DNA of 64,000 nt from Mastigias papua (taxonomy: Eukaryota; Cnidaria; Scyphozoa; Rhizostomeae; Mastigiidae): NCBI GenBank assembly GCA_964019165.1, contig OZ025270.1:14096159-14160158 (forward strand). Direction: 5' to 3'. This document shows positions 1-64,000 of the stretch, one piece after another (the stretch's first letter is position 1; each line of letters opens with the position of its first letter). A program made the position numbers and the translations under genes. The notes beneath the pieces are model-generated. The model did no database searches. It had not been told where the DNA came from and worked only from the letters and a program-made list of their open reading frames with translations.

Positions 1-1994
1 TTTCAGATGCCATCAATTAGGAAAACTTACTCACTGCTGAATTCTGATCGTCTTGTAGGCTGTACTTTATATTACTACTTTCATGTTAGCTAGTACTACA
101 GCTTAATTTTAGTATACAAAATGTGACAGCATTTCCTGTCTTGGGATTGTCTCATTCCTAAGTTCAGACCTAGATTGATAAAAGCTCTTGATTGACAATT
201 TAGGTGTGTTTTTACTGTATTTCAATGTATAGCTGATATCTTGTCGCATAGCTCAATGTTTGCGGTCTCCTGATGATTTTCCCTCTAACTGGAGTTCAAG
301 ATGAGGAATCGCTTAAAAATGTGCGCTATTTGAAATATAAAATTATTTTGTACTAGGTCTTTGAACAGTTTGAATTTTTATCAGATCATGGTACAATTTT
401 GGATTTCTTCTAGAATTTCGTAAAGGCTTCCCTATGCTCTGTTCGGAAAGTAAGGGTACGATTACACGTTCAAATTTGAATCATATTCGCTTCAGACACT
501 TACGCGTGCGAAAAGTATTGCACCACCCTACAGAGAATGGCTGCAAACGGCGGCCAAGGGCCTATTCTAGTAAATTTACCTAAAAAAAGTGTCGCGCTGT
601 AGAAGCTTCTCCCATCTTAATTTAGACGGGAAAGATTCATCAGTTTTTCAAGTTTCAAAGTTTAACAAACTGTGAAGCAGAATAGATATTTTTCCGTGGA
701 AAAATTTTGAAGATTTTGAGGCAGCGCTATCAAAGGTATGGGCAATAACTTTGTACAATATGCATCTCAAATTATAGCAGAATGAAGCATTTTTGAATGC
801 AGAAGCGTGATATTCCGGTATGTCAAGATAGACATGTTTTAGTGCTAGCAATCGAAGTGAATGTTTGGTAGAATGGCTTTTGCCTTTTAGAACGAAATGG
901 TTTTGGTTTATAGAGCAGTTTCAAATGAGTTGATCTTGGAGATGCTACTGTATAAGTCGTTTGACATAAGTTGAACATTTAGTAAAATGGAAATGAAGAT
1001 TTTCTAATGAGTTCATTGGTATATATGAAAAGCTTGATAGTAAGCATTACTAGAAAGACCAACTTTAAGGCCTATGTTCTTGTAGAAAGCAAGAAAATGA
1101 AAACTTACTCAAATTACATGACTATTGACAGTACAATATATCACTCACCTGAAAGCTGTCTTGCGGTCTAAAACCATATTATTCTGACAGGAGTGGACCA
1201 ATTCAGCAAACGTTTTCTACTATCATGAGGCCTCATAAATGCATTGAAACATCACACTCTTTCTTCGAAGATGAGCATTTCTACAGCATTTCGTTATGCC
1301 ACCTTCAACTAGTAAATGCCTAGCCATTTAACAGTTGAAGGTCCAACTCCTAATATTTCTGTCAAAGCATCTCAGTTGCACTATAAATTTAGCTTTACTT
1401 CAAATCTGAGGAAAGAAGAATATTTTTTGCACTGAAGCATGGAAGTCGGCTTCTTTGAAAAATATGATGAGAGAAAAAGCTCTTTGATTTCTGTTCATAA
1501 AGCTTTTTCCTCCAAACGCAACTATAATGAGAATTTCAGTGCTAGAAGTTGAAATATGATGTGAATTTTGGCACATTTACAGATCAAAGATGATAATAAA
1601 AATTTCTCGTACTTAGAAATATGAAGCGAATGCGATTCGAATTTGATAGCGTGTCGTACCTTTAATGTTACCGTGCTGGGTTTTTCCTTCCCAATTGTGG
1701 AGTATTTTTGAGATGAGGTCTTCTCGTTCAAACAAATACTCTTGAGGACTTAGTAGCAAGGGGTCTTGCGATACTATATAGATTGGGATTGGTTATAAAG
1801 CTATTTTTTCAATCGACGATGTTATTGTTCTCGTTTTTCTATGTCCTGTGTTATTTGAGTTTGTTTTCTGTCTTTTGCTATTAGATTCATTTAAAATATT
1901 TTATTTGTTTCATTTACATACTATCCAGCCTGCTACAATTGTGTAAATCCTCTCTGCATAAGTAATTTCTAATTTTTTTATTTTCCTTTTTAAG
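1..1994 (+). other. Intron or upstream part of TPR, nothing recognised
   Basis: The stretch lies left of the first recognised TPR exon and ends in a pyrimidine-rich acceptor (tttccttttttaag). I see no K/E-rich coiled-coil reading frame flanked by splice sites and no repeat structure. It is probably intron; a short exon could have been missed. Confidence 0.6.
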
Positions 1995-59219
<57,225 letters not shown>

Positions 59220-59355
59220 CAATACTCATATTCCATTATAACTAGTTGGTCACTCTTAATTTAGTTGTTGTCAACGATCTCATGTATTAGGATTGTAATT
59301 TTTTCTGATCATGATGTATTAGTGTTGGTTCCATTAAAGTTTCGTTTTACATTCT
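59220..59355 (+). other. TPR: TPR 3' untranslated region
   Basis: About 130 bases from the stop to the likely cleavage site after ATTAAA (59333-59338), followed by a T-rich stretch (gtttcgttttacattctcctttt). Confidence 0.6.
59333..59338 (+). terminator. Polyadenylation signal ATTAAA
   Basis: ATTAAA 114 bases after the stop codon, with a T-rich downstream element. No AATAAA lies closer to the stop. Confidence 0.65.
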
Positions 59356-60684
59356 CCTTTTCACCGTCTATGTAAGTTGTTTTACGTGCACCTGTGAATA
59401 TGACCCATGCCTAGGACAGATATGCCTTGTATCAGCTGTCATTGTTTACCGTGTCCACCCAACATTGAATGATTGAGTAATATATGATATCTTAAGCTAG
59501 TTATTACATTACCAGTACTATAAAAAGACAGGGCTTACAGAAGTACAGTTTAGACAATCAGAACAGATATCCAGTGAATGACTTTATAAACAACGATTCT
59601 GCCTGGTAATAGGTCAAGTATCGTTAGCCCAGAGCACAAGAGGTAAATACACTGTGAAACAATCTTGCTCTCTTACAGAAACTGCTCACATCAACCAAAA
59701 CCGAAATCTATCCTCTCTCATAATGCTGAAATAACCTTAAATAAGGTATGCTGTGCTTTCTATCCTTCTCGGACACCAGAAAGCAAGCTAGAGAGGAGAA
59801 TGCTATAGTGAGACTACATCTGATTTTAAATTATTCTTTCAAAAGTTTTTGAAGCTGAACGTAAGACAAGAATTTGTTTATAATTGAGGTTCAGGTAAGA
59901 TTCATTAATTTCAAAAAGCTGCTGAAACGCTTTCGGCTTTCAGCTTTCAGTACACAAATTTTACATCTCGATATACACCTTTATCTAATTGTCTGTAACT
60001 TTTAAAGCTTGACCTTAGCTGAAAGAAAGCAGGAAAGGAAGAAAGGTAGAAGACAGGAAAAGAAGAAGAAAAGGAAGGATGCTGACTATCTTTAAGGCTG
60101 GGCCAACTGGACAAGTTAATGTATTATTCTATTTGTAGAGCGTAGTATCAAATAGTTCATTCAATTGTCCTCCTGTTCATCCTGGTTCTAAGCAGATATG
60201 AGGGTCGTTTTATGGGGAGGGTACATGTTCCCATGTTTCCTGTTAAACATCTACTTGTTCCCTGTGTAAAGAATTCTCATGTTTCCCGGAGTTTATAGGC
60301 ATTTTCAGACTAATGGTCAATAGTTAACTTATCTATATTTTGGTCTTTTGGCAAGCGGTAGATGAGTGCAATGACGAGAAATGGGTTTAATTTCAATATA
60401 CCTGCAAGCCAATACTTTGAAATAGCAATACACCAACCAAGCTATTCCTAACTGTTATTGTAGCTATTACTTTTGTGCTAATACTTTATCGGACATTTGT
60501 CGAATAATGGGGCCGGTTCAGCAGAAAGATTGGCAAAAGTATAGGAATCTCAGGGTATATAGTTCATTTAGGTCTAAAACAATCAACATATTTTAGAGGA
60601 TTTGCGTGATTAAGGACATAACAAATGGCACTTCCCATCAAATGACAGGTCATTTGCCGTTTCCCTAAAGCAAGGGCGCCTATA
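59356..60684. other. Intergenic, nothing recognised
   Basis: Purine-rich tract (gaaagg/agaagaag) at about 60020-60080. No supported gene. Confidence 0.5.
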
Positions 60685-61140
60685 CACGCTTTTTTTATAA
60701 GGAACCTAGCTAAAGGCCTAGTTCTAAAAGTTCCTTATTTTCGGACCTCTTTTTATCAAAATCTAGTACTAAAAGTTCCTTGATAGTTCCTTAATTTTCA
60801 CTGCACATAGAGTGCCACAAAATGGCACAGACACTAGAAAAGCATTGAAAGTCTGAATTTTACTTTTAATTATGGCTAGAACGCAACCTCAAAAGCACAA
60901 ATGGGACAGGAAATAAGTTCTATATATGCAAAAGCATAATTTCAATCAAGCAGTATAATGTCTATTCCTTTGATATCATCCAATGTAATGTAATCTTCAC
61001 TTGCATCTGAGAACAGCACTGGGAATTTGAAAATGAAAAGTTCCTTAGGGATTTTTCCTTTGGTAGTATAAGTTCTTTAAATATTTCGGCCTTCTACATG
61101 TAGGTTCCGTATAAAGTGGTTCCTTATAAAAAAAAGCGTG
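60685..61140. mobile_element. MITE with CACGC(T)n ATAAGGAACC ends, TA duplication (copy 2)
   Basis: Left CACGCTTTTTTTATAAGGAA and the inverted right ttccttataaaaaaaagcgtg, flanked by TA at 60683-60684 and 61141-61142. The interior repeats aaaagttccttat several times. Same family as 17704-18044 by its ends, though the interior differs. Confidence 0.85.
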
Positions 61141-61142
61141 TA

Positions 61143-63827
61143 CAACATCATGTATAACCATGAGAAACAGACAACCTCAATATGCCTTCAGAAAGTGTTG
61201 TCTGTTTCCTATTCATGGTCCCACTCAGATGCTCCATCGTCAGAGGTAGAAGAATGTAAATCTGGGGACTTAACCCTAAGGAACAGTTTTCGGATCACAA
61301 ACTTTCATTGATAGGGAAATGGCCTTTTTGAGTAAGGAGACATACCTATTTTAAATACAAAACAGCCGATGAGTTCATTGGTAAGCATGTGAGAAACTTC
61401 AATAACTCTTATTGTTATTTTGGACGACTCTAACTTACCAGCTTCACAATATTGACCAGCTTATACAAGCCCGTGGCTCTTTTACTGCTCGGTTACTATT
61501 AGCAAGAGGTCTTTAAGATCAAAGCGACATCGAAACAACTAAAGTTAACTTACTGTATTCTGGTGATTCAAAGCCACTCACTCTAAGAACTACTTGTTCT
61601 AACAAATGGGTTCACTGCAAAGTATTTTTCTCCACACGATTGGCAGGTAATGCCCTAGGGCTATATTTGGCAAAGACTACAATTTTGCAGTACAATTTGC
61701 ACGTGCTCTGCTCTTTAGCACATCATTGTTTTAATCTTTTCACACTTGTGGGGCTTGCCGAAATGTTGCATCAAGTGCAGTATGCGAAGAAGAACCATAC
61801 TGGTCTGTTTTATGCTGATTGAGCATCTTAAGCTTCGATTGTACTTCAACTCTAACTTACAAAACTCCTTGAAAAAGCCCCTAAGAAAAGACTTTCTATA
61901 ACCCCTGGACAAGTCAAAGTTCACTTGTTCCTTTTCCATTTTGGTCATTTTCCCTTATTCCCTCGATATATTCTGCATGTTCCCCAGCTCTTGGAGCTCC
62001 TAAATGGCTACTATATATGTATGCACCTGTGTACGAAATTTTCATTTTGATGAAACAAATGCTAGAAATAGTGTTTTTAGAATAATAACGGAAAAGACTA
62101 TCGTAAAATTTTAATACCTAGAGTCTGCTGCTTTCGAGAACTGCAAAAATTTGGAAAAGCAAGAAGTGTGACAAAGTAGATGAGGTCAAACAATCGATTG
62201 CTCTTTCGAAGAAACTGAACAAATCCAGGCTGGCGAATATAGGACTGCTTTTGTTAGCCGTGGCACACTTAACAAAGCAATTACAAAATCCATCCATAAA
62301 GAGCAATAGAATGTTGAAAATTTTCTGGGCTTTTCATCTGCTCTCATTTCATGATAAAATAGTGAACCTTTGCGCTGTCAGCCGATCGATACTATTGTGA
62401 TCGCGATCACAAAGTTACGCTAGCATCACTCATTATAGGGGTAGAACTTTGCTTTCCGGACCTCGGCGAACTTTTAAACTTCTTGCTATTCCTTACTTTT
62501 TAAACTTTTTCAGGGGAAAATTAGTCTTTCTTTTCCGTTATTATTTTGCTGCACTAGGGCGGTCTTGCTGTCTTGCGGTCTTTCCTTCTTGGAGAGGAAA
62601 GCATTACTGTTATGCCAATGTGATGCCTAACTTGAGCCAATACTTGCCATTTGACTATGTGTGTGAATTTCTCCTCGGAGTTGATTATTCTACCGGTACT
62701 GTTAATATTCTCTCCACTACTATTTGTTTGATGTTTTCCAATCACTACAAAGTGGAATTTTTCGAGATTGGCAATCATTTGATTTTGCTCCAAAGAAGCA
62801 AATCTTGTCTTTCGTCCAGAAGATCCACAAAATTCAGCCTGGCTTTTCAGAAATAAGGTCCCGTTGGCACTATTGTATATTTTGATATTTGGTAATGTCA
62901 AGCATTGAAACAATGGTATTACCGCAGCTACATATTAACAACTTCTCAGTTTCTCGTTTGGATGTAAGTTTGAGGTCGTCGTCGGCAAAGTTGTACATTT
63001 GTTAGAACACTGGTGTGAAGGCTCCCTGGACGCCAGTCATCTTATCAAAATAATATTATTACTTGAAAATTCTACTCATCATTTTAAGAAGACTGGTTTG
63101 ATCCGCGTTTTAGATTTAAAAAGGGAAAAATCAACAACCGAAGATAGGTTTGTTAAGGACGGCGATAGATCAACACATTTCGTAATAGGCCCATAAGCAA
63201 GTGTATTGTCAACGGCGTAGTTATAGAGCTTTGCCTGTTTGTAGAAATTATTCAGCGTACCAACGCCACGCCGACTATCTGCTGGTTCAGGGATATAGTG
63301 TTAAAGTGCCAAGAGAACAACCAGAGAGACATAAAGATTTGTATCTTGTTACTCTTCATCCAAATCAATTTAACTCAAACTTCAATACTTCAAATCTATC
63401 CTACTCTCTCTCTCTCTCTACTTCCATCTCTCTCTTGAACTCTGTCCAACTATCCAACTATCTTTGTCTCTTTCTCTCTAACTCTCTTTTTGTAGACAAA
63501 TTACACGAATCTATAAATTGCTACCAATCAAAATTAAGAATAACAGGATACAAGATTTACGTAAATATGGTTAGTAAACAACTTGCAAAAACAACTCTGT
63601 AACGTAATCATGACTAAGTTTAAGGTTACACTTAAGCTGTGCATATAGTGAAAAATGATATTATTGCATATCGCAACAACTAGTCATACATAATATACGT
63701 CAGCTGCGTGAGAAAGTAAATGAATGGTTAAAGAAGAAAGAGCGCTGCGAAGGCGTCGAAGCGTATGGAAAATCCCCGACACAGTTCTATGAAAAGAAAT
63801 TATATAATTTATTAAGTTAAAATTATT
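61143..63827. other. Intergenic, no recognised gene
   Basis: The longest frames, 62449-62856 (+) and 62554-62913 (-), overlap and have no recognisable domain. A (tctc)n-rich stretch lies at 63400-63485. A neighbouring gene may start outside the window. Confidence 0.45.
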
Positions 63828-64000
63828 GATCCCAGTATAGAACCTTGGGGTACACCAGGTATAACTTCTTGAAAGGAATTATACGTATCATTTATCCGAA
63901 CAAATTGTTTTCGTATTTTGAGAAAGGAATATGTAAGGACTAGTGCATCTTCGCCAAGTCCGTATGCATGTAATTTGGCAATAAGCCTGTCACACGGGAT
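63828..64000 (-). pseudogene. LINE reverse transcriptase fragment, cut by window edge
   Basis: The minus strand from the right edge reads IPCDRLIAKLHAYGLGEDAL, LTYSFLKIRKQFVRINDT and VIPGVPQGSILG, the RT palm segment ending in the GVPQGSILG motif. It stops abruptly there with stops following, so it is 3'-truncated in this copy; the upstream part may lie beyond the window. Confidence 0.85.

Noticed and set aside
1..66. Exon starting after the tttcag at the window edge
   Set aside because: The frame has no coiled-coil character and no supporting downstream donor could be confirmed.
62449..62913. Overlapping frames of 135 and 119 codons on opposite strands as a neighbouring gene
   Set aside because: Neither shows a recognisable domain, signal or splice pattern; both are plausible by chance in 4 kb of intergenic DNA.

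Overview
The window is a piece of animal genome of about 64% A+T, with no bacterial features. Nearly all of it (positions 1995-59219, + strand) is one split gene: the C-terminal half of nucleoprotein TPR, the coiled-coil scaffold of the nuclear pore basket. Twenty-one exons with GT-AG introns join in frame from exon to exon (1113 codons if the longer form of a small exon at 27881-27926 is used) and end in TAG at 59217-59219, followed by an ATTAAA signal. Identification rests on TPR signatures: a KYKSQYEELK coiled-coil segment, an ASIRP-containing S/T/P-rich tail, a basic patch, a VISIS motif leading into a long D/E tract, the block VPSTPTL..DGFAEAV.SPQV, then SVPSTPLG and an Arg-rich end. The 5' half of the gene lies to the left of the window.

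The organism is probably a marine invertebrate. The mixture of CR1/L2-like and RTE-like LINEs, a Penelope-like element, BEL/Pao, HARBI1-type Harbinger, a 52-kDa-repressor-like hAT gene and tRNA-derived SINEs suits an anthozoan cnidarian or another invertebrate with large introns. That assignment is inference only.

Layout. 2-8.5 kb: coiled-coil exons, with a foldback element (arms about 430 bp) in the fourth visible intron stretch. 11.2-15.5 kb: tail exons, with a small MITE and a Penelope-like relic between them. 15.5-24.2 kb: a large intron packed with antisense LINE fragments, a MITE and a near-perfect 75-bp-arm hairpin. 24.2-33 kb: acidic and conserved C-terminal exons, including a 37-46 nt exon missed by ORF inspection. 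33-42.7 kb: an intron with a SINE flanked by a perfect 16-bp duplication, a MITE with CACAGTG ends and 5-bp duplication, two LINE relics, a hAT relic and a CG-rich MITE. 42.9-49.4 kb: two inverted solo-like LTRs around a nearly complete Harbinger element whose transposase gene is split by a second MITE with a TTA duplication. 49.5-59.2 kb: the last exons, BEL/Pao and MADF relics, a long TA tract and a LINE tail. 59.3-64 kb: intergenic, with a second copy of a TA-flanked MITE and an RT fragment running off the right edge.

Only TPR looks like a functional host gene. No CRISPR array, operon or bacterial regulatory site is present. The most notable structures are the nested Harbinger insertion, the CACAGTG-ended element, the long hairpin, the hidden TPR exon and the strong antisense bias of LINE remnants in the introns.
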